DNA from: Roseateles koreensis
GTDB taxonomy: Bacteria; Pseudomonadota; Gammaproteobacteria; Burkholderiales; Burkholderiaceae_C
Direction of reading: 5' to 3'
DNA length: 64,000 nt
Assembly (NCBI RefSeq): GCF_028595305.1
Contig: NZ_JAQQXS010000004.1
Coordinates: 1 to 64,000 of the forward strand
Made by a program: the position numbers and the translations under genes. Positions 43,415 through 53,541 of this stretch are shown piece after piece; the stretch's first letter is position 1; every line of letters begins with the position of its first letter. The notes below the pieces were generated by a model. That model saw nothing but the letters and a program-made list of their open reading frames with translations, was not told where the DNA came from and did not search any database.

Positions 43415-44167
43415 ATGTTGAACCGTCGATTCCTTGTGCTTGCCGCTGGCAGCCTGCTTGTTGCCACCTCCGCCCAGGCCTGGAGCTTGGGCACGTGGGG
43501 AAATGAAACCGTCAAGGGCTCCGGTGAGATCACCAGCGAGATCCGCAATGTCGGCCAATTCGACGCGATCAGCCTGGCTGGCGATTTTGCAGTGACGGTG
43601 CGGCAGACCAATAGCCCGCGCGTTGAAGTGCGCACCGACCGGAACCTCCAGGCGCTGTTGGAAACCCAGGTGATCGAGGGCCGCAGCGGCCGATACCTGT
43701 CCATCCGTGCGCGCAAGGGCATCAACTTGGCCGGCTCGTCGCGCCCCCAGCTTGTGGTGGACCTCCCCGTGTTGAGCAGCATCGAGATGGGCGGCAGCGG
43801 TCTCATGCGGATTGAAGCCTTCAAGACCCCCAGCGTCAGCGTGACGCTAGGCGGTTCGGGTGACATTGTGTTCGACCACCTCGAAAGCGACACCCTGAGT
43901 GTGGGTCTAGGGGGCAGCGGCACAGTGAAGGCCAGCGGGAAGGTCAACACCTTGCGCGCGTCCGTGGCCGGCTCTGGCGACTTCAAGGCCCGCGAATTGG
44001 TTGCGGCGGAGGCCAGCCTCTCGGTGACCGGCAGTGGCGATGTGGAGGTACAGGCGACCAAGACGCTGCGGGCCTCGATTGCCGGCTCAGGGGATGTGGG
44101 CTATGTGGGCGCACCAGAGCTCAGCGTGTCTGTGGCCGGCAGCGGCAGGGTTCGAAAGCTGAACTAA
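43415..44167 (+). CDS. GIN-domain (DUF2807) secreted protein
   Basis: The ATG at 43415 follows TTGGAGCCCCTC. The 250-residue protein has a signal peptide ending AQA, then repeated beta-strand units marked GGSG, GSGD and AGSGD (for example IEMGGSGLMRIEAFKTPSV, VGLGGSGTVKASGKV), the parallel beta-helix repeats of head-GIN domain proteins. They are periplasmic or surface proteins of unknown role. It stands alone. Confidence 0.88.
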   Translation: MLNRRFLVLAAGSLLVATSAQAWSLGTWGNETVKGSGEITSEIRNVGQFDAISLAGDFAVTVRQTNSPRVEVRTDRNLQALLETQVIEGRSGRYLSIRARKGINLAGSSRPQLVVDLPVLSSIEMGGSGLMRIEAFKTPSVSVTLGGSGDIVFDHLESDTLSVGLGGSGTVKASGKVNTLRASVAGSGDFKARELVAAEASLSVTGSGDVEVQATKTLRASIAGSGDVGYVGAPELSVSVAGSGRVRKLN

Positions 44168-44246
44168 GACCGCACAAGGCGCTGAATTGCGTCCCGACAT
44201 TTTCTGTTCGGCGGAAATTGGTAGAAGCCCGTAGGACAATGCGCCT

Positions 44247-44981
44247 ATGGGTTTTTCTTCTTCAGCCTCGGTGCCCATGTGGCGCCATCCCGAATTCAAG
44301 CGCGGTGCCAAAGACATGACGGCCATCACCCTGGGCATTTCTGCCTGGGGCTTGGTCACGGGCGTGGCCATGATCAAAAGTGGCCTGGGTGTGGGGCTGT
44401 CGCTCTTGATGAGCCTCGTCGTGTTCGCCGGCAGCTCGCAACTGGCCGCTCTGCCGCTGTTGGCAAGTGGTGCACCGCTGTGGGTGGTTTGGGCCACGGC
44501 GTTTTGCGTCAATCTGCGCTTTGTGATTTTCAGCGCGCAATGGCGCATGTACTTTGGGCATTTGGCGCGCACCAAGCGCCTGGCCATGAGCTATTTTGCG
44601 GCCGACCTGAATTACGTGGCCTTCATCCGCCGCTTTCCCGATATCAAGCCGGCACCCGAGCAAGTACCTTATTACTGGGGCGGAGTGGCCTTGAACTGGA
44701 CCTCCTGGCAAGTGCCCTCGGTGCTGGGGATTTTTCTGGCTGACCGCGTACCCACCCAATGGGGCTTGGGGTTTGCCGGCGTGCTGGCCTTGCTGGGCTT
44801 GGCGCTGGCGCTGCTGAAAGACCGCAACTCCTGGGTGGCCGCCGCAGTGGCTGCCACGGCGGCTGTCGCGGCCTACGGTTTGCCCCTGCGACTGAATATC
44901 CTGGTGGCGATTGCCGCAGCGGTCGCGATGGGGCTGCTCATGGAGCACACCTTTCCTGAGCGCTCTCGGGGGACAAGCTGA
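44247..44981 (+). CDS. azlC: AzlC family branched-chain amino acid exporter subunit
   Basis: AzlC with AzlD exports branched-chain amino acids. The 244-residue membrane protein carries the family blocks SLVVFAGSSQLAALPLLA, FCVNLRFVIFSAQWRMYF and several hydrophobic segments. Its TGA overlaps the azlD ATG by one base (TGATG), so the two are coupled. Confidence 0.93.
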   Translation: MGFSSSASVPMWRHPEFKRGAKDMTAITLGISAWGLVTGVAMIKSGLGVGLSLLMSLVVFAGSSQLAALPLLASGAPLWVVWATAFCVNLRFVIFSAQWRMYFGHLARTKRLAMSYFAADLNYVAFIRRFPDIKPAPEQVPYYWGGVALNWTSWQVPSVLGIFLADRVPTQWGLGFAGVLALLGLALALLKDRNSWVAAAVAATAAVAAYGLPLRLNILVAIAAAVAMGLLMEHTFPERSRGTS

Positions 44982-45313
44982 TGCTGAGCCCCTGGGAAAT
45001 CGCGCTCGGGATTGTCGGCATGGGGCTGGTCACGCTGTTGACGCGCGGCTTTTTCATGTTTCCCGACGAGGAGTTGCCCTTGCCGGACTGGGCCAAGCAG
45101 GGCTTGCGTTATGCCCCGCTGGCTGCCTTGGTGGCGGTGATCGCGCCTGAAATCGTGACGAGCCAGGGCCACCTGATTTCCACCTTCAAAGATGCCCGGC
45201 TTTATGCCACGGCGGTGGGAGCGGCCTATTTTTTCTGGCGCCGTGGCATCCTCGGCACCATTCTTAGTGGCACGGCGGTGATGCTGGTTTTGCGCATTGG
45301 CCTGGGTTGGTGA
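44981..45313 (+). CDS. azlD: AzlD family branched-chain amino acid exporter subunit
   Basis: The 110-residue partner of AzlC has three to four hydrophobic segments and the start [20 protein letters not shown]. It is the small subunit of the exporter; expression is coupled to azlC by the TGATG overlap. Confidence 0.92.
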   Translation: MLSPWEIALGIVGMGLVTLLTRGFFMFPDEELPLPDWAKQGLRYAPLAALVAVIAPEIVTSQGHLISTFKDARLYATAVGAAYFFWRRGILGTILSGTAVMLVLRIGLGW

Positions 45314-45404
45314 ACGGCCCGAAAATTCTTGCCGCTGTGCTGACGATTGTTTTTTCTCCCCTCGTTTTCCTCTTCTTGTTCAACCTGAAAAACAGAGACT
45401 TGCC

Positions 45405-46598
45405 ATGAACGTCATTCGTTTTACTGATTTGCTCAGCAGCGGCCAAGTGGCCGGCAAGCGCGTGTTCATCCGCGCCGATCTCAATGTGCCGCAAGACGAA
45501 GCTGGCAACATCACCGAAGACACTCGCATCCGCGCCTCGGTGCCTTGCATCGAGCAGGCCTTGAAGGCCGGCGCCGCAGTGATGGTGACCTCCCACCTGG
45601 GCCGTCCGACCGAGGGTGAATTCAAGCCCGCCGATTCGCTGGCCCCGGTGGCCAAGCGTCTGGGTGAATTGCTGGGCCGCGAGGTACCCGTGCTGGCGAA
45701 TTGGGTCGACGGCGTGAGCGTGGCGCCGGGCCAGTTGGTGCTGCTGGAAAACTGCCGCGTCAACAAGGGCGAGAAGAAGAACGACCCGGTGCTGGCCAAG
45801 AAAATGGCCGCCCTGTGCGACATCTTCGTCAACGACGCTTTTGGCACCGCCCATCGCGCCGAAGGCAGCACCTACGGCATCGCCCAATTTGCCCCCGTGG
45901 CCTGCGCCGGCCCCTTGCTGGCGGCTGAAATCGACGCCATCGGCAAGGCCTTGGCGGCGCCCAAGCGCCCGCTGGTCGCCATCGTGGCCGGCTCCAAGGT
46001 GTCTACCAAACTCACCATTTTGAAGGCCCTGTCGGACAAGGTTGACGGCCTGATCGTCGGCGGCGGCATCGCCAACACCTTCATGCTGGCCGCCGGCCTG
46101 AAAATCGGCAAGTCGCTGGCCGAACCCGATCTGGTCGGCGAAGCCCGCGCCGTGATCGAGGCCATGAAATCCCGCGGCGCCGCCGTGCCAATCCCGGTCG
46201 ACGTGGTGGTCGCGCAGAAGTTTGCCGCTGATGCCCCCGCCACGGTCAAGGCTGCCAACGCCGTCGGCGACGACGACCTGATCCTGGACATCGGCCCCCA
46301 AACCGCCGCCTTGCTGGCCGAGCAACTCAAGGCCGCCGGCACCATCGTCTGGAACGGCCCGGTGGGCGTGTTCGAGTTCGACGCCTTTGCCCATGGCACC
46401 GAGACCATCGCTCGCGCCATCGCCGCTTCCAACGCCTTCTCCATCGCTGGCGGCGGCGACACCCTGGCCGCCATCGCTAAATACGGTATTGAAAAAGACG
46501 TCGGCTACATCTCCACCGGCGGCGGCGCCTTCTTGGAAATCCTCGAAGGCAAGACTCTGCCCGCGATTGAAATCCTGAGCCAGCGCGCGGCGGGCTGA
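45405..46598 (+). CDS. pgk: phosphoglycerate kinase
   Basis: The ATG at 45405 gives 397 residues. The substrate site [19 protein letters not shown], the [15 protein letters not shown] and GGGDTLAAI motifs are all present. It makes ATP and 3-phosphoglycerate in glycolysis and reverses in gluconeogenesis. It opens the central-carbon block; a hairpin lies about 110 bases after the stop. Confidence 0.98.
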   Translation: MNVIRFTDLLSSGQVAGKRVFIRADLNVPQDEAGNITEDTRIRASVPCIEQALKAGAAVMVTSHLGRPTEGEFKPADSLAPVAKRLGELLGREVPVLANWVDGVSVAPGQLVLLENCRVNKGEKKNDPVLAKKMAALCDIFVNDAFGTAHRAEGSTYGIAQFAPVACAGPLLAAEIDAIGKALAAPKRPLVAIVAGSKVSTKLTILKALSDKVDGLIVGGGIANTFMLAAGLKIGKSLAEPDLVGEARAVIEAMKSRGAAVPIPVDVVVAQKFAADAPATVKAANAVGDDDLILDIGPQTAALLAEQLKAAGTIVWNGPVGVFEFDAFAHGTETIARAIAASNAFSIAGGGDTLAAIAKYGIEKDVGYISTGGGAFLEILEGKTLPAIEILSQRAAG

Positions 46599-46651
46599 GC
46601 GACAGGTGAGGCCACGGCGCGAGCACCTACACGTGTCGCGCCGGGGCCGAC

Positions 46652-46822
46652 TCAGCTGTCGACGTTGTGTTCTTCAACCCAAGCGAGACAGCGTTCGAAA
46701 TGATCTGCAAAGTGCACCGTGCTGCACTTTGTCAGTTCAACTGAGGCATTGGGCGTCGGGTGGCGATTTGTTCGAAGAGAATCCTTGTCCAGGGCATGGA
46801 TGAGTTCCTCACAAGCGCGGGC
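46652..46822 (-). pseudogene. possible decayed gene fragment, unrecognised
   Basis: After a TAG the minus strand is open for 56 codons to a TGA at 46652, reading ARACEELIHALDKDS, then NASVELTKCSTVHFADHFER and CLAWVEEHNVDS. The composition is protein-like, but no ATG, GTG or TTG start is in frame at a sensible place and no family is recognised. It may be the tail of a lost gene. Evidence is limited to appearance. Confidence 0.35.
46708..46731. terminator. hairpin downstream of pgk
   Basis: CAAAGTGCA pairs exactly with TGCACTTTG around CCGTGC, with CTG/CAG continuing the stem after a mismatch. It lies 110 bases after pgk and has no T tract, so terminator function is a guess. Confidence 0.4.
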
Positions 46823-46900
46823 CTATTTTTGTCGAATTCCGGTCAAGCCGAGAGGCCGGGGTCGACTTGATGCTTTGCTAGCTCAGCGAGCGGATCGCCT

Positions 46901-47722
46901 TCAGAACCCGACCACTTTGTAGCCGAGTTCCAGTCCCCAATTGCCAGGTCTCGCGCCGCCAGCGAACAGCGTCGGTTTGACAAATACGATGGCATTGCCG
47001 CCAAAGGCTTGCCCGATTACTCGCCCAGCCGTGATCGCCAAACTCACAAAGCTGCTCTTGTTCTCCCAGTCGTAGTTAATTGCGGGATCGTAGGTCAGCA
47101 AGTTTTGGGAGTCAGCCAGCTTGGGGACATAGTAAAAGTCCACCGTCGTACTGTTGACCTTGCTGCGCTGGGCCTGACCCGACACGCTCACGCTCTGAAC
47201 CCAGGCGGGGGCAAAAATGCCGCCGTCTTTTAAGAATCGTGCGTAAATTAATGTGCCCTTCAAAATATTCTTGCCGCGGCCTAATTCTGGGCGCGAGGCA
47301 GTATCGAAGATCGCTTCGGCCTGCGCCACCCAACCGTGGGTTCGGGTCAGTCCAAAAACATGGCCCAGACGGATTGCCGCGTCACCCAGGTCATGGCGTG
47401 CGTTGCCGCCCAGACCATCGACTTTCATGACCGGTAGTTCAAAGCGCAGGCTGTAGTTATCGTGCTCTCCTATTGGCATGATGTAGCCCAAGCGCAAGGT
47501 GCCCGAACTCAAACCTTGATTCAGGTCCATGTATTCGTACTTGCCATAAGCTTGGTAACTCACCACGGTGGGGTCGGTGCCCTTGTCTGTCGACTTGGCA
47601 GCCTCCTTCGCCGACGAATCTTGCGCGTGAATGGCTGAGACAGCGCCCCAAAAAGCGAGCAGGCCGAGACCCAAAGCACGCATGAATTTAGCGTGCCGAA
47701 ACGGAAGGTTTAATGTTGCCAA
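46901..47722 (-). CDS. outer-membrane beta-barrel protein
   Basis: The TTG at 47722 follows CAGGAGCTAAACG; the internal ATG at 47683 is an alternative. Either gives a signal peptide (MRALGLGLLAFWGAVSAIHA). The rest alternates polar and hydrophobic residues in amphipathic strands (YGKYEYMDLNQGLSSGTLRL, GYIMPIGEHDNYSLRFEL) and ends with Phe (ELGYKVVGF), the outer-membrane insertion signal. It resembles phenol-degradation-type transport/MetA-like barrel families, but substrate is unknown. GC and codon use appear lower than its neighbours. Confidence 0.75.
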   Translation of the reverse strand: MATLNLPFRHAKFMRALGLGLLAFWGAVSAIHAQDSSAKEAAKSTDKGTDPTVVSYQAYGKYEYMDLNQGLSSGTLRLGYIMPIGEHDNYSLRFELPVMKVDGLGGNARHDLGDAAIRLGHVFGLTRTHGWVAQAEAIFDTASRPELGRGKNILKGTLIYARFLKDGGIFAPAWVQSVSVSGQAQRSKVNSTTVDFYYVPKLADSQNLLTYDPAINYDWENKSSFVSLAITAGRVIGQAFGGNAIVFVKPTLFAGGARPGNWGLELGYKVVGF

Positions 47723-48041
47723 CGTTTAGCTCCTGAATGAACGGTTAGACATTCTAAATATGGCCTGTTTCCCGGCAAGGGAATCGCGTCGTGGTCTGAA
47801 TTGATTCCAAGAAGTCGGCCAAGCTTCAAGGCAGTCCCCAGTGGAAATACGAAACAAAGTTCAAGCTCAAGGTCGTTGATCGCATTGTGGCGGTCATTTG
47901 CATCCACAACATGAACCCCTGCGTTCTTTGCATGAAGTTCCGAGTGTTTTTCACCGGGCGCAGGAATTCGCGGGGTAAATTCAGTGCCCCGAATTGCAGG
48001 CGCCGCATGGCCGGGCCTGATTCTCTTGAACGGAGACTGCG
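47723..48041. other. intergenic region between the barrel gene and maeB
   Basis: A minus-strand promoter-like pair lies at 47751-47778. The remainder is maeB leader; long minus-strand frames cross it but their codon use is unlike the rest of the window and none is accepted. Confidence 0.5.
47751..47778 (-). promoter_or_regulatory. candidate sigma-70 promoter of the barrel gene
   Basis: On the minus strand TTGCCG (47773-47778) and TAGAAT (47751-47756) are 16 bases apart, about 30 bases upstream of the barrel gene's TTG start. Confidence 0.5.
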
Positions 48042-50369
48042 ATGAATGAGATCACCAAAAAAGACAAAACCTTGTCCCCGGCCGAAGCGGCGCTGCGTGA
48101 GGCGGCGCTGGAATACCACCGCAGCCCGACCCGCGGCAAGATCGCGGTGACACCGACCAAGGCCTTGTCCAATCAGCGTGATCTGTCGTTGGCGTATTCG
48201 CCGGGCGTGGCCTATGCCTGCCTGGCCATTGAGGAAGATCCGTCGCTGGCGGCGGACTTCACCTCCCGTGCCAATCTGGTGGGTGTGATCACCAACGGCA
48301 CGGCGGTGTTGGGGCTGGGGGATATCGGCCCGTTGGCCAGCAAGCCGGTGATGGAGGGCAAGGGCTGCTTGTTCAAGAAGTTCGCCGGTGTCGATGTGTT
48401 CGACATTGAATTGGCCGAGCGCGACCCCGATAAGTTGGTGGACATGATTGCCGCCATGGAGCCCACGCTGGGCGGCATCAATCTGGAGGACATCAAGGCG
48501 CCCGAGTGCTTCTACATCGAGAAGAAGCTCAAAGAGCGCATGAACATCCCCGTCTTCCACGACGACCAGCATGGCACGGCCATCATCTCCAGCGCAGCCT
48601 TGCTGAACGGCCTGGAATTGGTGGGCAAGGACATTGCGCAGGTCAAGTTGGCGGTGTCGGGTGCGGGTGCTGCGGCCACCGCCTGCCTGGACCTGATGGT
48701 TGGCTTGGGCGTGCGGAGCGAGAATATTTTTGTCTGCGACTCTAAGGGCGTGATCCAGGACCAGCGTGAAGACGCCAAAGCCGGCAAGCTGGACGAGAGC
48801 AAGCAGCGCTATTGCCAGGTTACTTCTGCGCGCACCTTGGCGGATGTTGTCAAGGGGTCCGACATTTTTCTGGGGTGCTCGGCGGCGGGTGTGTTGACGG
48901 CCGAGATGGTGGCGGGCATGGCCGACAAGCCCATCATTCTTGCGCTGGCCAACCCTGAGCCTGAAATTCGCCCGGAGTTGGCCAAGGCGGTGCGCCCAGA
49001 CTGCATCATCGCCACGGGGCGCTCGGACTATCCCAACCAAGTCAACAACGTTTTGTGCTTCCCTTACATTTTCCGTGGTGCGCTTGACTGTGGCGCCAGC
49101 AAGATCACGGAGGAAATGAAGCTGGCCTGCGTGCGCGAGATTGCGGCCCTGGCCAAGGCCGAAACCAGCGACGAGGTGGCGGCCGCCTATGCCGGCGAAG
49201 AACTGGTGTTTGGCCCTGAATACCTGATTCCCAAGCCCTTTGACGCCCGCTTGATCCTGCGCATCGCCCCCGCCGTGGCGAAGGCGGCCGAGGCCTCGGG
49301 CGTGGCGGCGCGGCCGATCCAGGACTTGGCGGCGTACCGCCAATCGCTGGAGCGTTTTGTCTACCAGACCGGCATGTTCATGCGCCCGGTGTTTGCGGCG
49401 GCAAAGGCCAATCCCGCGCGTGTCATTTATGCCGAAGGCGAAGACGAACGGGTCTTGCGCGCGGTGCAGGTAGCGCTGGACGAAGGCATTGTTCAACCGA
49501 CCCTGATCGGCCGGCCCGAGGTCATTCGCACTCGCATCGCCCGCGCCGGCCTGCGGCTCAAGCTGGGCGAAGATGTGGCCGTCATCGACCCCGACAACGA
49601 CGCCCGCTTCCGCCAGTACTGGGAGGCCTATCACCACGCCATGGGCCGCCAGGGCGTGACCCCGGACATGGCCAAGGCAGCGGTCCGGCGCTCGGCCACC
49701 ACCATCGGCGCGCTGGCCATCAAGCTGGGTGATGCCGACGCCATGATCTGCGGCATGGTGGGGCGCTTTGAGTCGCACTTGGAGCATGTGTCTGACCTGA
49801 TCGGAAAAAAAACCGGTGCCAAGACCTTCGCCACCATGAATGCCTTGATGCTGGAGCAGCACACGATCTTTCTCACCGACACCTTTGTCAACGACACGCC
49901 TGACGCCGAGCAACTTGCCGAGATCGCCGCCATGGCGGCCGAGGAGTTGCGCCGCTTCGGCCTGCCGCCCAAGCTGGCCTTTGTGTCGCACTCGATGTTC
50001 GGTTCCAGCAAGCGGCCGTCGGCGCTCAAAATGCGTCGTGCTTACGAGTTATTTGCGCAGGAACACCCCGAGGTCGAGGCCGACGGCGAGATGCATGGCG
50101 ACGCGGCTTTGTCGGAGTCGGTGCGTGCCACTTTTCTGCCGGACAGCAAGCTCAAGGGTGCCGCCAATCTGTTGGTTCTGCCCACCTTGGATGCCGCCAA
50201 TATCTTGTTCAATGTGTTGAAGATCAGCAGCGGCCACGGCGTGACGGTGGGTCCGATCCTGCTGGGCGCGGCGGCGCCGGTGCACATCCTCACGCCCTCG
50301 GCCACGGTGCGCCGCATCGTCAACATGACGGCGCTGGCGGTGGCGGATGTGCTGGCGGCGAGGTCCTGA
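48042..50369 (+). CDS. maeB: NADP-dependent malic enzyme with phosphotransacetylase-like domain
   Basis: The 775-residue protein is the hybrid MaeB type: malic enzyme domain to about 430 ([58 protein letters not shown]) and a C-terminal phosphotransacetylase-like domain (about 450-775: [40 protein letters not shown]) thought to regulate the enzyme. It decarboxylates malate to pyruvate with NADP. GGAG lies 7 bases before the ATG. It lies upstream of pyk. Confidence 0.95.
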   Translation: MNEITKKDKTLSPAEAALREAALEYHRSPTRGKIAVTPTKALSNQRDLSLAYSPGVAYACLAIEEDPSLAADFTSRANLVGVITNGTAVLGLGDIGPLASKPVMEGKGCLFKKFAGVDVFDIELAERDPDKLVDMIAAMEPTLGGINLEDIKAPECFYIEKKLKERMNIPVFHDDQHGTAIISSAALLNGLELVGKDIAQVKLAVSGAGAAATACLDLMVGLGVRSENIFVCDSKGVIQDQREDAKAGKLDESKQRYCQVTSARTLADVVKGSDIFLGCSAAGVLTAEMVAGMADKPIILALANPEPEIRPELAKAVRPDCIIATGRSDYPNQVNNVLCFPYIFRGALDCGASKITEEMKLACVREIAALAKAETSDEVAAAYAGEELVFGPEYLIPKPFDARLILRIAPAVAKAAEASGVAARPIQDLAAYRQSLERFVYQTGMFMRPVFAAAKANPARVIYAEGEDERVLRAVQVALDEGIVQPTLIGRPEVIRTRIARAGLRLKLGEDVAVIDPDNDARFRQYWEAYHHAMGRQGVTPDMAKAAVRRSATTIGALAIKLGDADAMICGMVGRFESHLEHVSDLIGKKTGAKTFATMNALMLEQHTIFLTDTFVNDTPDAEQLAEIAAMAAEELRRFGLPPKLAFVSHSMFGSSKRPSALKMRRAYELFAQEHPEVEADGEMHGDAALSESVRATFLPDSKLKGAANLLVLPTLDAANILFNVLKISSGHGVTVGPILLGAAAPVHILTPSATVRRIVNMTALAVADVLAARS

Positions 50370-50462
50370 TCGGCGGCAAATCCAGAGAATCCCAAGCCTG
50401 GGGTTCGCCCCTGCTTTGGTAACTCGCTGTAATCGACTTTCTGGCTGTTTGAGGACCATAAT

Positions 50463-50492
50463 CTCTCGCTTGTAACTTTATTTCAGCGAGAG
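50463..50492 (+). promoter_or_regulatory. inverted repeat in the pyk leader overlapping the ribosome binding site
   Basis: CTCTCGCT (50463-50470) pairs with AGCGAGAG (50485-50492), a perfect 8-bp stem with a 14-base loop ending six bases before the pyk ATG. The right arm contains the GAGAG that would act as Shine-Dalgarno sequence, so folding would hide it. Confidence 0.5.
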
Positions 50493-50498
50493 TCAGCC

Positions 50499-51932
50499 AT
50501 GTCCCGAGCCACCAAGATCGTTGCCACCCTGGGCCCCGCCTCATCCTCGCCCGAGGTGTTGGAGCGCATGATCCGCGCCGGGGTCGACGTGGTGCGCCTG
50601 AACTTTTCGCACGGCAAGGCGCAAGACCATATCGACCGCGCCCGGCTGGTGCGCGAGGTGGCGGCGGCGGCCGGCCGGTCGGTGGCCATCATGGCCGATT
50701 TGCAGGGCCCGAAAATTCGGGTCGGCAAGTTTGAAAACGGCAAGATCGAGCTGATCAACGGCCGCTCCTTCATCTTGGATGCCGAACGCACCGAGCTGGG
50801 CAATGACGACATCGTCGGCCTCGACTACAAAGAACTGCCGCGTGACGTGAAGCCCGGCGACACCTTGTTGCTCAACGACGGCCTGTTGGTGCTGACCGTT
50901 GAGGCTGTGCGCGGCGCAGCGGTGCACACCATCGTGAAAATGGGTGGTGAGTTGTCCAACAACAAGGGCATCAACAAGCAGGGTGGCGGCCTGACCGCGC
51001 CGGCCCTGACCGCCAAGGACATGGAGGACATCAAGACCGCCATGAGCTTCCAATGCGAGTATCTGGCCGTGAGCTTTCCCAAGAACGCGACCGATATGGA
51101 GATGGCCCGCCAACTGGCCAATGTGGCCGGCGAGCCCTACCGCCACAAGCCCGGCATGATCGCCAAGATCGAGCGCTACGAGGCGATTCCGCACCTGGAG
51201 GCCATTCTGCGGGCCAGTGACGGCATCATGGTGGCGCGCGGTGACTTGGCGGTGGAGGTGGGCAACGCGGCCGTGCCGGCCCTGCAAAAGCGCATGATCA
51301 AGCTGGCTCGCGAGTTGGACAAAGTGGCCATCACCGCCACGCAGATGATGGAGTCCATGATCGTCAACCCGGTGCCCACCCGCGCCGAGGTGAGCGATGT
51401 GGCTAACGCCGTGCTTGATGGCACCGACGCGGTGATGCTCAGCGCTGAAACCGCTGCCGGCAAGTTCCCGGTGGAAACCATCGAGCAGATGGCCGCCATC
51501 GCGCTGGAGGCCGAGCGGGCCGAATTTGTCACGCTCGACACCGACTTCGCTGGACGCCAGTTTGCGCGCATCGATCAAAGCATTGCCATGGGCGCTCTGT
51601 TCACCGCCCACCACCTGGGTTGCAAGGCGATTCTGGCGCTGACCGAATCAGGCTCGACCGCTTTGTGGATGAGCCGCCACCGCATCCAGGTGCCCATTTT
51701 TGCCCTCACCACCCAACCGGTCAGCCAACGCAAGATGACGCTGTACCGCAATGTGCGTCCACTCCTGATGCCCGTGCTTGAGGACCGTGACACCGCGCTG
51801 GCCGTGGCCGAAAAGATTCTGGTGGACATGGGGGTGCTGATGCCCGGCGACACCTACGCCATCACCTGCGGTGAGCCCATGGGCTACCCCGGCGGCACCA
51901 ATATGCTCAAGGTCTGCCGGGTCGGTGGTTAA
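50499..51932 (+). CDS. pyk: pyruvate kinase
   Basis: The 477-residue enzyme has the active-site motifs RLNFSHGKAQDH, MADLQGPKIRVG, IAKIERYEAI, the metal-binding MVARGDLAVEVG and TATQMMESMI blocks, and a C-terminal regulatory domain. It makes pyruvate and ATP in glycolysis. It lies 129 bases after maeB. Confidence 0.97.
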   Translation: MSRATKIVATLGPASSSPEVLERMIRAGVDVVRLNFSHGKAQDHIDRARLVREVAAAAGRSVAIMADLQGPKIRVGKFENGKIELINGRSFILDAERTELGNDDIVGLDYKELPRDVKPGDTLLLNDGLLVLTVEAVRGAAVHTIVKMGGELSNNKGINKQGGGLTAPALTAKDMEDIKTAMSFQCEYLAVSFPKNATDMEMARQLANVAGEPYRHKPGMIAKIERYEAIPHLEAILRASDGIMVARGDLAVEVGNAAVPALQKRMIKLARELDKVAITATQMMESMIVNPVPTRAEVSDVANAVLDGTDAVMLSAETAAGKFPVETIEQMAAIALEAERAEFVTLDTDFAGRQFARIDQSIAMGALFTAHHLGCKAILALTESGSTALWMSRHRIQVPIFALTTQPVSQRKMTLYRNVRPLLMPVLEDRDTALAVAEKILVDMGVLMPGDTYAITCGEPMGYPGGTNMLKVCRVGG

Positions 51933-51935
51933 GGG

Positions 51936-52781
51936 CTAGGCGGCGGGCTCGCTGCCGTTTTTGTTTGTGGCCAGCGGCGCAAATGCCTTGCTCAGCACCC
52001 CGGTGGACAGCGTCTGGTCAATGCCATAGCTGGCCGGAAAGTCATTGGGCATCAGATAGCTGCCGAACAACTTGTCCCAGATCGGCAGCACGGCTGCATA
52101 GTTTTTGTTGACCAGCTGCGGGCCGTCGTTGGTGTGGTGCCAGTGGTGAAAAAATGGCGTGCTGAGAATGCCGTCCAGCGCGCGCAAACGCAGATTCACG
52201 TTGGCATGGACGAAGGTTGACCAGAAGCGATTGAGCAGCGCAAAGGCCAGCAACAAAAAGTCCGTCTCGCCGGCCGCCCCCTGACTCAATCCCAATAGGC
52301 AGATGGGAATGAAGACCACCGTGCGCGTGTAACTGGTGTCTATGGGGTGGGCGCGCGTGTTGACCAGCCAATCCAACTGCTTGGGGCTGTGATGGATGGC
52401 ATGAAACTTCCACAGCAGTGGGATCTCGTGTGACCAGCGATGCGCCCAGTAGTAGGCCAAGTCGCCAACGATCAAGGTAAGAAACGCGGCGGTCAGCAGC
52501 GGAAGCCCCGTCATCAAACTGAACCAGGCTTTTGGCAAGAGCAAATGGCTGATTTGGCTGATGGCGTGGGTGGTGAACAGCAGCACAAAGGCCGGCAACA
52601 ACCCGCTGATGAAGTAATAGCCTATGTCGCCTAACCAGCCCTGGCGGAAGGCGGCCTGAGGGCGCCGTGCCAATAGCCGCTCCAAGGGCATGAAGATCAA
52701 GGCTGCCAGTGCCAGCCAAGCCAGTAATTTGAAGAAATTGGTCGGCAGATGGGCCAGCAGATTTTGCAGGGCGTACAGCAT
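51936..52781 (-). CDS. sterol desaturase / fatty acid hydroxylase family membrane protein
   Basis: This 281-residue membrane protein has four to five hydrophobic segments and the histidine boxes HRWSHE (about 116), HAIHHSPK (about 127) and HWHHTND (about 218), the di-iron site of the superfamily. Members hydroxylate or desaturate lipids; the substrate is unknown. It is convergent with pyk and stands alone. Confidence 0.9.
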   Translation of the reverse strand: MLYALQNLLAHLPTNFFKLLAWLALAALIFMPLERLLARRPQAAFRQGWLGDIGYYFISGLLPAFVLLFTTHAISQISHLLLPKAWFSLMTGLPLLTAAFLTLIVGDLAYYWAHRWSHEIPLLWKFHAIHHSPKQLDWLVNTRAHPIDTSYTRTVVFIPICLLGLSQGAAGETDFLLLAFALLNRFWSTFVHANVNLRLRALDGILSTPFFHHWHHTNDGPQLVNKNYAAVLPIWDKLFGSYLMPNDFPASYGIDQTLSTGVLSKAFAPLATNKNGSEPAA

Positions 52782-52884
52782 AGAGGGGGCGCAGTCGTAG
52801 CGGTCCGGAGCCAGGAGTGAGGGCAGGCTCAGCCAAAAAGGCGAGCCCGGCCCTCAGGAGCAGCCGGGGCCCTGGCTTGCACGC

Positions 52885-53541
52885 TTAGACTTGGCGGGCG
52901 GAGCGACGACGCGACAGCAAAAAGCCAAATAGGCCGAGGCCAGCCAAACTTAATGCTGCCGTCGAGGGCTCAGGTACAGCCGAGATCGTGATGCCGTCCA
53001 GCAGCATCAGGGGCTCGGGCGCCAGGGGCGCTGTGGCCGAGGCGACGAACTTGAGCGTTTCAGTTGCCATATTCGCAGTAAAGGTCAGATTGACCTTTTT
53101 CCAGGCCGCGCCCGAGTGGGGTGCTGCGGCTTGCATGGCAGTGCCGCCCAGGGTCTGGCTGCCCAGAGAAACCAGCCATTGCAGGGATGCCGCGTAGGCG
53201 TCGGGGCTAGTATTGGCGGTGCTTTCATAGAAAGAGATGTTGTAGTTTTTGCCGGGCGTCAAACCCGAGAGGGTCTGGGACAGCGTGGGCGTGCCAACCG
53301 TCAGGTACCACGCGGCCATCATATTGCCGCCGACTGGGCTGGCCGTCATGCCCGTTGCACGGTCAGCGACCAAGTCAGCCGCTGAGACGGTCGACATATA
53401 GGCCGTTGTGCTCCACCCGCCGATGACGCCTTGGACACGATAAGAGCCAGATTCAAACGAGCCATTGTTGATGGACTGGGCCTGCGCGGCCGTGCCGGCC
53501 AGAAAAAGGGCCGCCAAACTCAAGGAAGGAAGAAATTTCAT
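52885..53541 (-). CDS. PEP-CTERM sorting-domain protein
   Basis: The ATG at 53541, after GGAGTCTTCCC, gives a 218-residue exported protein: signal peptide ending AQAQ, a carbohydrate-binding-like beta domain (NNGSFESGSYRVQGVIGGWS, GKNYNISFYESTANTSPDAY, FVASATAPLAPEPLMLLDGI) and a C-terminal PEP-CTERM tag VPEPST (189-194), hydrophobic helix and RRR. The tag is cut by an exosortase during export of extracellular polymeric material. No exosortase gene is in the window. Confidence 0.93.
   Translation of the reverse strand: MKFLPSLSLAALFLAGTAAQAQSINNGSFESGSYRVQGVIGGWSTTAYMSTVSAADLVADRATGMTASPVGGNMMAAWYLTVGTPTLSQTLSGLTPGKNYNISFYESTANTSPDAYAASLQWLVSLGSQTLGGTAMQAAAPHSGAAWKKVNLTFTANMATETLKFVASATAPLAPEPLMLLDGITISAVPEPSTAALSLAGLGLFGFLLSRRRSARQV

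Larger units (their letters stand above)
46599..46900. other. intergenic region with hairpin and a minus-strand remnant
   Basis: Between pgk and the outer-membrane protein gene there is no full gene. A 9-bp hairpin occupies 46708-46731, inside a minus-strand open frame of 56 codons (46652-46822) without a start codon that reads like coding sequence. Confidence 0.5.

Noticed and set aside
47710-48041. Minus-strand open frames across the maeB leader
   Set aside because: The frames run on antisense to maeB without a credible start, and their codon use (T-rich third positions) is unlike the rest of the window.
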